Positions 7,312 through 14,518 of a stretch of 64,000 nt of DNA are shown piece after piece; the stretch's first letter is position 1, and every line of letters begins with the position of its first letter. The notes below the pieces were generated by a model, which did not search any database, was not told the DNA's origin, and saw nothing but the letters and a program-made list of their open reading frames with translations. Location of the stretch: assembly GCF_024970185.1 (NCBI RefSeq), contig NZ_CP103965.1, forward strand, positions 1,980,001 through 2,044,000, in the 5' to 3' direction. Origin of the DNA: Pseudomonas sp. N3-W (lineage in GTDB: Bacteria; Pseudomonadota; Gammaproteobacteria; Pseudomonadales; Pseudomonadaceae). The position numbers and the translations under genes were made by a program.

Positions 7312-8561
7312 TGCGTTGGCTGAGTTCGCTGGCGATACGGCTGGGGCCGATCGCATTTGTCGTGATGACGCTTGTGGTTGTCGCGCAATTCTGGATGCAA
7401 CATCACCCCAACAGTACCGATATCGGTCAGTACGGGCAGGATGTCGCTGATTTTCTGCATGCGCATGCCTGGACCCTGCTCGCGTTTGCGGGTGTTTTCT
7501 GGCTGGTCACGTTTGCAGGGCTATTCCATGAGCAAGAACGCCGCAAAAGCCCTAATGTCAGCAAAGGAAATCGGATCATGGATGCACTGGACAGGCTCAC
7601 AAATCGCCAATCGCTGGAACAGAAGCTGGCTCGGGAACCCGAGTCCGTGGTCATCGACTCGGAAAAGCTGGCTGCAGCGCTCAAGAGCAAGGTCATTGGC
7701 CAGGACGCGGTCTGTGACGACATGGCCGCTCAGATCAGGCGGCGCCTCGCGCTCAAACAGCGCAACAAGCCTGTCGGCGTTTTCATCCTGGCCGGGCCAC
7801 CGGGGACCGGTAAAACCTACCTCGCCAAATGCCTGGCAACCGAGTTGCAACGCAATCTGTTGCACTTCGACATGACCCAGTTCTCCAGTGGTGCGCATGC
7901 CGCCACGCAACTGTTTGGTGCATCCAAAGGCTATGTCGGCTCCAATACCTACGGAAAATTGACTGCTGCGTTGCGCGATACGCCGGATGCCGTGGTGCTG
8001 TTGGATGAAATAGAGAAGGCGCACCCGGATATTCACAAGAATTTCCTGACGGCCTGGAACGATGGGTTCGTGACCGAGGCCTCCGACGGTCGACAGATTT
8101 CGACGGCCAACGCCATTTTCATCATGACCACGAATGCCGCTACCGATGCCCTGCAGTCGCTGGGTGTCACTTTCGCCAACGATGCCGATGAGTTGCGTCG
8201 TGCCTCGACCAATGCGCTGCGCGAAGTGGGTTTTGCGCCGGAAGTGTTGAACCGTATCGACCGGATCTTTGTGTTCAGGTCGCTTTGCGGTCTGGATGTC
8301 GCTCGTGTCACCGCGCTTGCAATCGAAGCCATGATCCAGAGCTATGGACTGGAGGTCGCAGCCGGTGGTATCGACTCGGATATCCTTGTCGACATGATGC
8401 GTCGCCAGCAACGGCTGGGGAGTGGTGCATCGTCACGCGATCTGCTGCGAGCGGTTGAAGAGTCGATTGCCGACACGCTGATCGACGCTCGAGAACAAGG
8501 CCACACGAAAGTGGTGTTGCTCTCGGTTGATGGTTACGTTATCGCCAAACCCGAACTATGA
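7311..8561 (+). CDS. membrane-anchored Clp-type AAA+ ATPase
   Basis: 416 residues. Two membrane helices lie at about residues 8-27 and 51-71. They are followed by one AAA+ module of the ClpA/ClpB second-ring type: Walker A AGPPGTGKT (161-169), pore loop KGYVGS with Tyr 208, Walker B VVLLDEIEKAH (Asp 232, Glu 233), sensor-1 region MTTNAA, and an arginine-finger region EVLNRIDRIFVF. A C-terminal small domain with GASSRDLLRAV follows. The Clp N-domain and the first ring are absent. The intact pore loop and Walker motifs suggest an active, substrate-threading ATPase at the inner face of the membrane. It overlaps its neighbours by 1 and 4 bases. Substrate and pathway are unknown. Confidence 0.85.
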   Translation: MRWLSSLAIRLGPIAFVVMTLVVVAQFWMQHHPNSTDIGQYGQDVADFLHAHAWTLLAFAGVFWLVTFAGLFHEQERRKSPNVSKGNRIMDALDRLTNRQSLEQKLAREPESVVIDSEKLAAALKSKVIGQDAVCDDMAAQIRRRLALKQRNKPVGVFILAGPPGTGKTYLAKCLATELQRNLLHFDMTQFSSGAHAATQLFGASKGYVGSNTYGKLTAALRDTPDAVVLLDEIEKAHPDIHKNFLTAWNDGFVTEASDGRQISTANAIFIMTTNAATDALQSLGVTFANDADELRRASTNALREVGFAPEVLNRIDRIFVFRSLCGLDVARVTALAIEAMIQSYGLEVAAGGIDSDILVDMMRRQQRLGSGASSRDLLRAVEESIADTLIDAREQGHTKVVLLSVDGYVIAKPEL

Positions 8562-9532
8562 ATCCAGTGTTGAATGATGGCAAAGCTGTGTTCAAGTCGC
8601 TGTGGGCTCGTGCTCCCTGGTGGCGTACTTGCCTGATGGCTGCGACGTTACTGTCGACGGCGGTGGTGCTTTTTCCTCCGTCCATGGGCACGACGAATCG
8701 AAATGCGTCGCGCACGCTACCCGAACAGGTGGCTTATCAACCGCAGCGCAACCCGACGAGCCCGCATTCTCAACAGGGCAGGGCTACGCCATCCACCGCC
8801 AATATTTCTCTCGCGACTCCCGGCGCTGCGTCCCCCCAGGATCCATCAGGCCTGGACAGAGCCTTGATTGGCCGTACCTATACCGGGACGGTCAAGGTGG
8901 ATGGGTATGAAGTGCCGCTTCCGGCCGGGCAGTGGGCCATGCTTGCCAATAGCTCTGTTCGTACGCTCAAGGCATCCGGCATGGCTTACTTTTTTGGACG
9001 CATCGAGAAAAAGCGCCTGGTCGGTGTTGTTCAGATCATCGGGTTGAAAAGCAATGAGCGTCCCGGTGATGGGTTCAAGCAAGCCAATGGATGTGTGGCT
9101 GGCAATCCGGACCTGAATTATGTGTTCATCGAATCGATAACGCCTTTTGAACATCAAGGGTGCTGGAGCATGACGAACATCTATACCCCGCCCTACCTGC
9201 AATGGGCTGATCCGGCAATCAAGATTTCCTTCCTGGATCGCGCAGCAGCGGGGGACATGGCTGCGAAGGGGGTGACCTATCCGCAGGACTTTATGGTGCT
9301 GAGATTCTTTCGTGCGGAAAAGTGGGGGCTGCTTGAGGCCAGCTATTGGTTCAGTCCGGAACTGGAGGGAATTGCCTCCAGCAGTGTGCTGTCTTTTCGC
9401 GAAGCTGACTGGCAGGTGAGGAATATTTCCCGCTTTCCCGAAAAGTTGGCCTACGCAGGCAAGCTGAAAAAATGGGGCGCCGCGTTTTGGCCAACATTTC
9501 AGCAAGCTTTTGCAACAGGCCGCCCGTTGTAA
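8558..9532 (+). CDS. single-pass envelope protein of unknown function, third gene of the AAA+ operon
   Basis: 324 residues. A hydrophobic segment at about residues 22-42 (TCLMAATLLSTAVVLFPP) is preceded by Arg/Lys residues, indicating an N-in anchor. A low-complexity Pro/Gln/Ser/Thr linker (about 45-95) leads to a globular domain with two cysteines (NGCVAGNP and HQGCWSM) that could form a disulphide in the periplasm. ATG 8558 overlaps the AAA+ stop codon as ATGA, so translation is coupled. Family not recognised. The layout suggests a periplasmic partner of the membrane ATPase. Confidence 0.65.
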   Translation: MNPVLNDGKAVFKSLWARAPWWRTCLMAATLLSTAVVLFPPSMGTTNRNASRTLPEQVAYQPQRNPTSPHSQQGRATPSTANISLATPGAASPQDPSGLDRALIGRTYTGTVKVDGYEVPLPAGQWAMLANSSVRTLKASGMAYFFGRIEKKRLVGVVQIIGLKSNERPGDGFKQANGCVAGNPDLNYVFIESITPFEHQGCWSMTNIYTPPYLQWADPAIKISFLDRAAAGDMAAKGVTYPQDFMVLRFFRAEKWGLLEASYWFSPELEGIASSSVLSFREADWQVRNISRFPEKLAYAGKLKKWGAAFWPTFQQAFATGRPL

Positions 9533-9584
9533 CTTGCAGGCTGAGCCCCGAGTCGCTCCGGATTTACGGAGTGGCCCCGTGTAG

Positions 9585-10430
9585 TCATGCCTCAGACCTC
9601 TCTTCCCTTACCTGTTTTATCTCGTTTTTCTTGAAGTCATGCCATACGTCATGTTCGAACCTGGTCATTGAGCAAATATTTTTTTGCAAGAGGCTAACGG
9701 AAAACAAGCTGCCGATGTCGTCAGCTTTGTCGCCGTTTTGAATTCTGGCGTCCTCGCTTCCGTTAGCGATTGCCGAAGTGCGTGAACGAATGCTTTTGAA
9801 TTCTTTATAAACTTTTTCGTAGGGAGTGGTTAGCTCCACCGTTAGCGTGTCTTTATTCCTGTAACCGCTATAAATTGGAATGATGGAAAACCCTTCATCA
9901 ACATTTGAGTCATGATCCTGCAGACTGCCGATGCTTTGTACGCAGCCGATGTAAACTTTTCGATCTTCCATGCTGAACATGTAAAGGTGCTTTTCTGAAA
10001 GAGAGTGAAGCAGGAGCGCCTGATTAGTGCTGGTGGGGAGCATTGTTTCCAATATGAAAAATCGGGTCAGGTAGTCGTTTTTCAGGTTGTATTTGAATTG
10101 GATTAATTTGAATCTGGCTTTCGCAATGTAATAGGTGAAAAAAGGCGCGGTAAAAATGCAGAAAATCAGTATGGAGAAGATATGTCGTTCTTTCGCCCCC
10201 GTTAGCTCCTGCTCGACAAATAAGTCGGCGAGACCAAAGTACCCATTGGTGAGGTATTCAATAATGAATGAAAAAAGCAGGCATGGGAGTGTGACCAGGA
10301 AACCTCTCAGCGCAATGTGAAAGTACAGGGTCTGCCCTTCGTATTTGGAGGTCAGGGTTTTGTCGTAAAAATTATATCTGCAATAGATGAAACCGCAGAT
10401 CAGGATAGGCAGTACAAGAAGGAAACCCAT
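9585..10430 (-). CDS. membrane protein of unknown function
   Basis: 281 residues, AT-richer than the surrounding core genes. Three clear hydrophobic segments are visible, at about residues 2-17, 42-61 and 84-102, rich in Phe, Ile, Leu and Tyr; the remaining 170 residues are soluble. There is no signal peptidase motif and no family I recognise. It converges with the AAA+ operon and lies nine bases after the small gene at 10439-10654 on the same strand, so these two probably form an operon. The base composition suggests acquisition by transfer. Confidence 0.55.
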   Translation of the reverse strand: MGFLLVLPILICGFIYCRYNFYDKTLTSKYEGQTLYFHIALRGFLVTLPCLLFSFIIEYLTNGYFGLADLFVEQELTGAKERHIFSILIFCIFTAPFFTYYIAKARFKLIQFKYNLKNDYLTRFFILETMLPTSTNQALLLHSLSEKHLYMFSMEDRKVYIGCVQSIGSLQDHDSNVDEGFSIIPIYSGYRNKDTLTVELTTPYEKVYKEFKSIRSRTSAIANGSEDARIQNGDKADDIGSLFSVSLLQKNICSMTRFEHDVWHDFKKNEIKQVREERSEA

Positions 10431-10438
10431 TGTTGTCC

Positions 10439-10654
10439 TTAACTGGATTTTGATATTACTTTTTTCGCTTCTTCACACGCATTTAAAAAATTGGCGTCAT
10501 GGAGAATCGTTGAGGGGGGAATAGAGACGCCTCCTTTCGTGGTAACACGAACTTCACCCTCCATACGATTGATGCGCTCGGCGATAGCCAGCAGTTCCTT
10601 CGATGGGGGCGATACGCGATCCAGAAAAGATATCCAAAACCCTTTTTTCCTCAT
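10439..10654 (-). CDS. small protein of unknown function
   Basis: 71 residues from ATG 10654 (MRKKGFWISFLDRVSPPSK), which has GGGA shortly upstream. The frame is open to 10735, but that extension enters the end of the IS element and is unlikely to be native. The protein is charged and partly helical. It is upstream of, and probably cotranscribed with, the membrane protein gene. The IS3-family element is inserted 55 bp upstream of its start, so its native promoter may be separated from it. Confidence 0.45.
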   Translation of the reverse strand: MRKKGFWISFLDRVSPPSKELLAIAERINRMEGEVRVTTKGGVSIPPSTILHDANFLNACEEAKKVISKSS

Positions 10655-10780
10655 TATGTTTCTCCCTGATCCTTTGGGTGAGGTTCTTCCCAAAGGATAG
10701 CAGCAATCCTGAACTGGCCTAATGATTTTGGACACTTCAATCGGGCGCTATGATGGCGCCCAAATCTGAGGTGTTTGGAT

Positions 10781-11083
10781 ATGCGTAAATCTTATTCCAG
10801 TGAGTTCAAGCTCAAGGCTGCCAGCATGGTGCTGGACGAAGGCCAGTCAGTTCCAGAAGTCTGTGCCAGTCTGGATATTGGCCCTACTGCCTTGCGCCGT
10901 TGGGTCGATCAGGTTCGCAAAGAGCGCTTGGGCTCGACCCCGGTGGGGGCCAAGGCGATTACCGCCGATCAGCGAGAGATTCAGCAGCTCAAAGCGTTGC
11001 TCAGGCAAAAAGACCTGGACATTGAAATCCTAAAAAAGGCCAGTGCTCTCCTGCTTTTGGACTCCAAAGATCATTCTCGCTGA
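10781..11083 (+). CDS. IS3-family OrfA, helix-turn-helix protein
   Basis: 100 residues. The N-terminus (RKSYSSEFKLKAASMVLDEG, SVPEVCASLDIGPTALRRWV) is the IS3/IS911-type helix-turn-helix that binds the element ends. The C-terminal part (EIQQLKALLRQKDLDIEILK) is a leucine-zipper coiled coil. ATG 10781 is used because homologues start MRKSY; an in-frame TTG lies six bases earlier. By itself OrfA usually acts as a regulator, and the frameshift fusion with OrfB is the transposase. Confidence 0.92.
   Translation: MRKSYSSEFKLKAASMVLDEGQSVPEVCASLDIGPTALRRWVDQVRKERLGSTPVGAKAITADQREIQQLKALLRQKDLDIEILKKASALLLLDSKDHSR
11032..11038 (+). promoter_or_regulatory. programmed -1 frameshift heptamer A AAA AAG
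   Basis: AAAAAAG stands in the orfA frame as A AAA AAG, the standard slippery sequence of IS3-family elements. A -1 slip here enters the orfB frame, which has no stop codon from this point to the end of orfB, so an OrfAB fusion is possible. Confidence 0.85.
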
Positions 11084-11916
11084 TCGATGAGCTGGACGAG
11101 CAGTACGGCGTCAACAATTGCTGTCGGGCGTTTGGAGTCAACCGCAGCAGCTTTTACGCCTGGCGTCAGCGCCAAGGCAAGGTGAAACCTGAGCGGGAGA
11201 AACTTAAAGCCGTGCTGGTCGAGCATCATAAGGAATCCAGAGCGTCCGCAGGGTCTCGCACCCTTTCCAAAGAGCTGCAGGCAAAAGGGCATCGTGTGGG
11301 GCGGCATATGGCTCGCAGTTTGATGCGCGAAGCCGGTGTTGCCAGTCATCAGCGACGGCGGCACAAGTACAAATCTTCCGGCGTAGAAGCGCTGGTGGCG
11401 CCGCATGTGCTCAAGCGCAAGTTTGATGTCACGGCGATCAACCAGGTGTGGTGTGGCGATGTGACGTACATAAAGGTCGGCAAGCGCTGGATGTATTTCG
11501 CGGCGGTTCTGGATCTGTTCGCTCGCCGGATCGTGGGGTGGTCGTTTTCAATGATTTCCGATGCCTCGTTGACCTGTGAGGCGCTGCGAATGGCGGTCCA
11601 ATTGCGAGGCCGTCCAAAAGAGGTGCTGTTTCATTCCGATCAAGGTTGCCAATACACCAGCCATAAATTCAGGAATGAGATGCGCAAGCATGGACTCCTG
11701 CAAAGCATGAGTCGTAAAGGTGAGTGCTGGGACAACGCCCCGATGGAGCGTTTCTTTGGGAGCTTGAAGTCAGAGTGGGTGCCAGACGATGGCTACAGCT
11801 CGGAGTATGAAGCCCGAGTGGATGTGCAGCGTTATGTGATGCGATACAACAACGTCAGACTCCATAGCTACAACGACTACCGTTCGCCGGTAGCTATGGA
11901 GAAACTGGCGGCGTGA
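11038..11916 (+). CDS. IS3-family OrfB, DDE transposase domain (expressed as OrfAB)
   Basis: The orfB frame is open from the frameshift site; the first ATG in it (11182) lies well inside the conserved region (SLIDELDEQYGVNNCCRAFG upstream of it), so the protein is probably made as the OrfAB fusion. The rve/DDE catalytic core is complete: WCGDVTYI (first Asp), FHSDQGCQYTS (second Asp) and GECWDNAPMERFFGSLK (Glu). The helix-turn-helix_21 region precedes the core. It catalyses transposition through a copy-out circle, as known for the family. No inactivating mutation is seen. Confidence 0.92.
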   Translation, partial: GQCSPAFGLQRSFSLIDELDEQYGVNNCCRAFGVNRSSFYAWRQRQGKVKPEREKLKAVLVEHHKESRASAGSRTLSKELQAKGHRVGRHMARSLMREAGVASHQRRRHKYKSSGVEALVAPHVLKRKFDVTAINQVWCGDVTYIKVGKRWMYFAAVLDLFARRIVGWSFSMISDASLTCEALRMAVQLRGRPKEVLFHSDQGCQYTSHKFRNEMRKHGLLQSMSRKGECWDNAPMERFFGSLKSEWVPDDGYSSEYEARVDVQRYVMRYNNVRLHSYNDYRSPVAMEKLAA

Positions 11917-12012
11917 AAACCTTAACTGGTGTCCAGAATTACTTGACCAGTTCATCCACCCTCCCAGCGCTTCAAGTCGGTTGGTCATTATTCGCGATAG
12001 GGTGGCCGGCAC

Positions 12013-12168
12013 ATGGGGATTTTTCGAGGGTGTTCTCAAACGTTGGAGCGTGCATTGAGGGAGACACGTGTTCAGGCGACCAAAGCGCACAAGGAACGGG
12101 CGGATGTGATGGTGGCGCTTGAATACGGGATCAGCGTGCCATCGGGCAAGGGAGCACTTGTCTGGTAA
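12013..12168 (+). CDS. short open frame, possible remnant gene
   Basis: 51 residues starting MGIFRGCSQTLERALRETRV and ending SGKGALVW. The composition of the last 40 residues looks coding, but there is no good ribosome-binding site. A neighbouring frame upstream (VAGTWGFFEGVLKRW) also looks coding and would join it by a frameshift. This could be the degraded end of a gene just outside the IS element. Function unknown. Confidence 0.25.
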   Translation: MGIFRGCSQTLERALRETRVQATKAHKERADVMVALEYGISVPSGKGALVW

Positions 12169-12218
12169 ATAAGCGGTTCACAGGCCCATTCGTGGGAATG
12201 GACCCGTTTCGCTCGGCT

Positions 12219-12506
12219 TCAACCCTGCTTTGTGAGTACGACGGTGCCGTTGGGGGTGTAGGTCAATGGCGTGTCGACGACCGGGGTGTCCGGTGTGACG
12301 CCAATCGATGGCTCTGTTTCTGTTGGGCGACTTGGGTGGTAAATGACCCCAGGCTCCAGCGGTTTGTCCGGGTATTTGATGGTGATTTCGCCCGACGCGA
12401 CCTTCTCTTTGAATTTGGCCGCGGCCTCCTTGCTGGCTGCGATCTGCTCAGGGGTGAGCTTGACGGGTGTCATGTCTTTCAGTGACGGCAATCCGTTGAG
12501 TTCCAT
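12219..12506 (-). CDS. small protein of unknown function
   Basis: 95 residues from ATG 12506 (MELNGLPSLKDMTPVKLTPE), which has GGAGAGA upstream; the frame continues to 12545 without a better start. The N-terminal half is a charged helix (EQIAASKEAAAKFKEKVASG), and the C-terminal half is rich in Pro, Thr and Val (ITIKYPDKPLEPGVIYHPS). No signal peptide or membrane helix is seen. It is convergent with the short frame at 12013-12168 and stands alone. Not recognised. Confidence 0.55.
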   Translation of the reverse strand: MELNGLPSLKDMTPVKLTPEQIAASKEAAAKFKEKVASGEITIKYPDKPLEPGVIYHPSRPTETEPSIGVTPDTPVVDTPLTYTPNGTVVLTKQG

Positions 12507-12694
12507 GTTCTCTCCGTGAAATTTTTTGGTCAGGAACAAGGGCAACGGCGTGTGGAAGAAAATCTTTAGCGTTTCAGACGAGTGGGTTTCGTTGGCGGGT
12601 ACGCCTTGCAGAGCTGGTGATGAGCCACTCGTCGGGCGTGCAGGAATCTGAACCGCAAGTCCATAAATGACCGGCTAGTCTGAAAAGCCTTGGT

Positions 12695-12734
12695 GGTCGA
12701 TATTTTTCAGGCAAAGGACTTGCCGGTATCGACC
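12695..12734 (+). promoter_or_regulatory. leader hairpin before the small gene at 12755
   Basis: GGTCGATA (12695-12702) pairs with TATCGACC (12727-12734), and inside it GGCA pairs with TGCC around a short loop, giving a 40-base two-tier stem that ends 20 bases before the start codon. It is placed to act on translation or as an RNA-level regulator; no ligand class is recognised. Confidence 0.4.
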
Positions 12735-12754
12735 CTTTTGAAAGGGGCGAAAAA

Positions 12755-12943
12755 ATGGCTGATCCGTACAACGAAGACGACGGGGCTGAGTTTCCGATCA
12801 ACAATTGCGTTAAATGTGGCCAGACTGAATACGTGGCTGGCTTTGGTGAAGATCAGGTCAAGAATGGCAAGATGAAGTCGGCGGCACCCCGAGGACCGAA
12901 GGCGAAATTCATGCCCAAGGTGGCAGTGCCCTCCAGGAAGTAA
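12755..12943 (+). CDS. small cysteine-pair protein of unknown function
   Basis: 62 residues, MADPYNEDDGAEF at the start, with a purine-rich site (AAAGGGGCG) six bases upstream. It has one CxxC pair (NNCVKCGQTEYVAGFGED) and a basic C-terminus (KAKFMPKVAVPSRK). A single CxxC can bind metal only as a dimer or with other ligands, so zinc binding is only a possibility. It has a structured leader upstream and a strong terminator downstream, so it is a single-gene transcript. Confidence 0.6.
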   Translation: MADPYNEDDGAEFPINNCVKCGQTEYVAGFGEDQVKNGKMKSAAPRGPKAKFMPKVAVPSRK

Positions 12944-12958
12944 CCGAACATCCAGCAG

Positions 12959-12990
12959 ACCCCGCCATCGAGCGGGGTTTTGATTTTTTA
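12959..12990 (+). terminator. terminator of the small gene at 12755
   Basis: ACCCCGC (12959-12965) and GCGGGGT (12972-12978) form a 7-bp stem with a 6-base loop, followed by TTTGATTTTTT. Confidence 0.8.
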
Positions 12991-13286
12991 CAGGACGAGA
13001 TTCAGGTCAAAATGCGTGTTGCCCTCGGGTAATATCCTTCGAAAATGGCGACTTTCCTTTCACATTCTTTTCACACCCTTCTACGTAGTCTCAGCTCATC
13101 CGTTAGAAAGCAGTACTCCAGCCCGTTTCCCCAGCGGGCTTTTTTTTGCCTGCGATAAAACCTTTTCCATAAACGCTGTCCAACCGTCGCGATCCGCGGT
13201 GGCGGGCCTGTTCGGCTGGACTTTCACCGCGCTAAAGCATTCAATCTCCGCCCTTTCGGTTTCCCCCCATTTTTGAGGTTTTCGTC
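12991..13286. other. intergenic region with an orphan terminator at 13120-13147
   Basis: No protein gene is supported between the small gene and the glycine-zipper gene. AGCCCG (13120-13125) and CGGGCT (13135-13140) followed by seven or more T make a second intrinsic terminator, although no gene precedes it after the terminator at 12959. It could end a small RNA encoded between about 12990 and 13147, or be a back-up terminator. Confidence 0.45.
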
Positions 13287-13655
13287 ATGCGTTTAACACT
13301 GCCCGCTCTGGTTCTGGGCCTTTTGGTTGCTCAAGGTGCAATGGCCGGTGAAGGTTCTTCCGCGCTGGGTGGCGGTCTGGGTGGCGCGCTGGGTAATGTG
13401 GTCGGCCAGAAAATGGGCGGCAGCACCGGCGCGGCTATTGGTGCCGGCGTTGCGGGTGCAGCGGGCAGCGCCATTGCTGCGCCAAAGGGCAGTCGTACCA
13501 AAGCAGCGCTTGGCGGTGGTGTTGGCGCAGCGGGCGGTTCGGTGATCGGCAACAAGCTGGGTGGCAAGAGTGGCGCTACCATCGGCGCAGGCTTGGGCGG
13601 TGCCGCAGGCGGCGCGGTAGGCACCAGCCTGTCCAAAGGCCACAAGCGTCACTGA
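13287..13655 (+). CDS. secreted glycine-zipper protein
   Basis: 122 residues. A signal peptide is clear: MRLTLPALVLGLLVAQGAMA with an AMA cleavage site at about residue 20. The mature protein is almost entirely Gly/Ala repeats of the glycine-zipper type (GAAIGAGVAGAAGSAI and GATIGAGLGGAAGGAVG), with two similar halves, and ends basic (SKGHKRH). Glycine-zipper proteins of this size sit in or at the outer membrane or form helix bundles; the exact role is unknown. No lipobox cysteine is present. It is a single gene with its own terminator. Confidence 0.8.
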   Translation: MRLTLPALVLGLLVAQGAMAGEGSSALGGGLGGALGNVVGQKMGGSTGAAIGAGVAGAAGSAIAAPKGSRTKAALGGGVGAAGGSVIGNKLGGKSGATIGAGLGGAAGGAVGTSLSKGHKRH

Positions 13656-13675
13656 TCCGCATCGATCAGCACAAG

Positions 13676-13702
13676 AGCCCGGCGAAATGCCGGGCTTTTT
13701 CG
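13676..13702 (+). terminator. terminator of the glycine-zipper gene
   Basis: AGCCCGGC (13676-13683) and GCCGGGCT (13689-13696) form a perfect 8-bp stem with a 5-base loop followed by a T-run. Confidence 0.9.
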
Positions 13703-13783
13703 TTTCTGTAGGCAGGACTTCGGAACGTTCGGCTGTGGGCCGCCTCGAACGTCATACACTCCCTGAGTTTTGCGAGGCACGCC

Positions 13784-14035
13784 ATGACGCCGGAAACCGA
13801 AGGCACGCAAGAGAACGGCCCGGATGGACTGCCGTTTATCAACGATCCTGGCAATGAGGATCCAGGGTCGCTGATGGATGATGCGACGGTGCCGCTTAAC
13901 GATTCTGATGATGCGGGGGATGTGGGAGGGGTTGAGGATGATGAAGAGGACGAAACGCCCGAGTATCCGCTGCCGTCGCCGACTGATTCGCTGAGTCGTG
14001 ATGAGCGGCCGCCTGAGGATGATGGGGTCGAATGA
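13784..14035 (+). CDS. highly acidic small protein
   Basis: 83 residues with a very high proportion of Asp, Glu, Pro and Gly (GDVGGVEDDEEDETPEYPLP) and almost no basic residues. It is expected to be intrinsically disordered. No signal peptide is seen. It is a single gene between two hairpins. Proteins like this are commonly annotated as hypothetical in Pseudomonas; its function is unknown. Confidence 0.6.
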   Translation: MTPETEGTQENGPDGLPFINDPGNEDPGSLMDDATVPLNDSDDAGDVGGVEDDEEDETPEYPLPSPTDSLSRDERPPEDDGVE

Positions 14036-14042
14036 CGCCGTG

Positions 14043-14068
14043 GACCTCTGGCACTGTAGCCAGAGGTC
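14043..14068 (+). terminator. strong hairpin after the acidic-protein gene
   Basis: GACCTCTGGC (14043-14052) and GCCAGAGGTC (14059-14068) form a perfect 10-bp stem with a 6-base loop, seven bases after the stop codon. There is no T-run, so it may stabilise the 3' end rather than terminate transcription. Confidence 0.5.
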
Positions 14069-14125
14069 TATCAATCAGGAATTCGGTTCATGCAGACATT
14101 TTCGTCTGATGTATTTAATAGGGCT

Positions 14126-14518
14126 CTACTTTTCTGAATCAATCCATTTTAGATAAAAAGCACGCTGCTCCTCTGGGTTATTAGTGAGGTTCGTTTCATC
14201 ATAGTCAAATATATAAACCACGTCGGTGAGAGACGCTTCTTTACCCAGCATCAGTTCGTATGCTTTTAATCCCAGAGACATTTGTGATGACATACTGGAG
14301 GGGTGAACATTTATTTTTGCACCTTTACAAAGAAACTGTATCCCTGGGTTTTCCTGCCGAACCCGGCCGAAGCATTTATAGAAATCAGTATCTTTATAGA
14401 TCTTGCTCAAGAAATTTTTCCTTTCGAGGGTAAGGCTTATCTCCTTGCTATCGCAAATTAGTCGAGCAGATTCCTTTTTTCCATTGATGCTTATGCTGAT
14501 ATCAACTATTGAAGTCAT
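14126..14518 (-). CDS. candidate immunity protein for the Rhs toxin
   Basis: 130 residues, soluble, AT-rich, with no signal peptide (MTSIVDISISINGKKESARL). Its start codon overlaps the stop of the rhs gene by four bases (ATGA), the usual arrangement of a polymorphic toxin and its cognate immunity gene. It ends YLKWIDSEK. Family not recognised. If the toxin is an ADP-ribosyltransferase, this protein would be expected to block its active site in the cytoplasm. The assignment rests on position, size and composition. Confidence 0.7.
   Translation of the reverse strand: MTSIVDISISINGKKESARLICDSKEISLTLERKNFLSKIYKDTDFYKCFGRVRQENPGIQFLCKGAKINVHPSSMSSQMSLGLKAYELMLGKEASLTDVVYIFDYDETNLTNNPEEQRAFYLKWIDSEK

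Larger units (their letters stand above)
10710..11954 (+). mobile_element. complete IS3-family insertion sequence, 1245 bp
   Basis: The element has imperfect terminal inverted repeats of about 26 bp. The left end reads TGAACTGGCCTAATGATTTT then GGACAC; the right end, read inward, is TGAACTGGTCAAGTAATTCT then GGACAC. The ends are TG...CA, as usual for the IS3 family. The triplet TCC occurs directly outside both ends (10707-10709 and 11955-11957), a 3-bp target duplication of the size this family makes. Inside are orfA, a slippery heptamer and orfB, all apparently intact. The element therefore looks young and potentially active. Confidence 0.93.

Noticed and set aside
13293..13652. Overlapping frames on both strands of the glycine-zipper gene
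   Set aside because: Low-complexity GC-rich DNA gives open frames in all directions; only the plus-strand frame has a signal peptide and a matching terminator.
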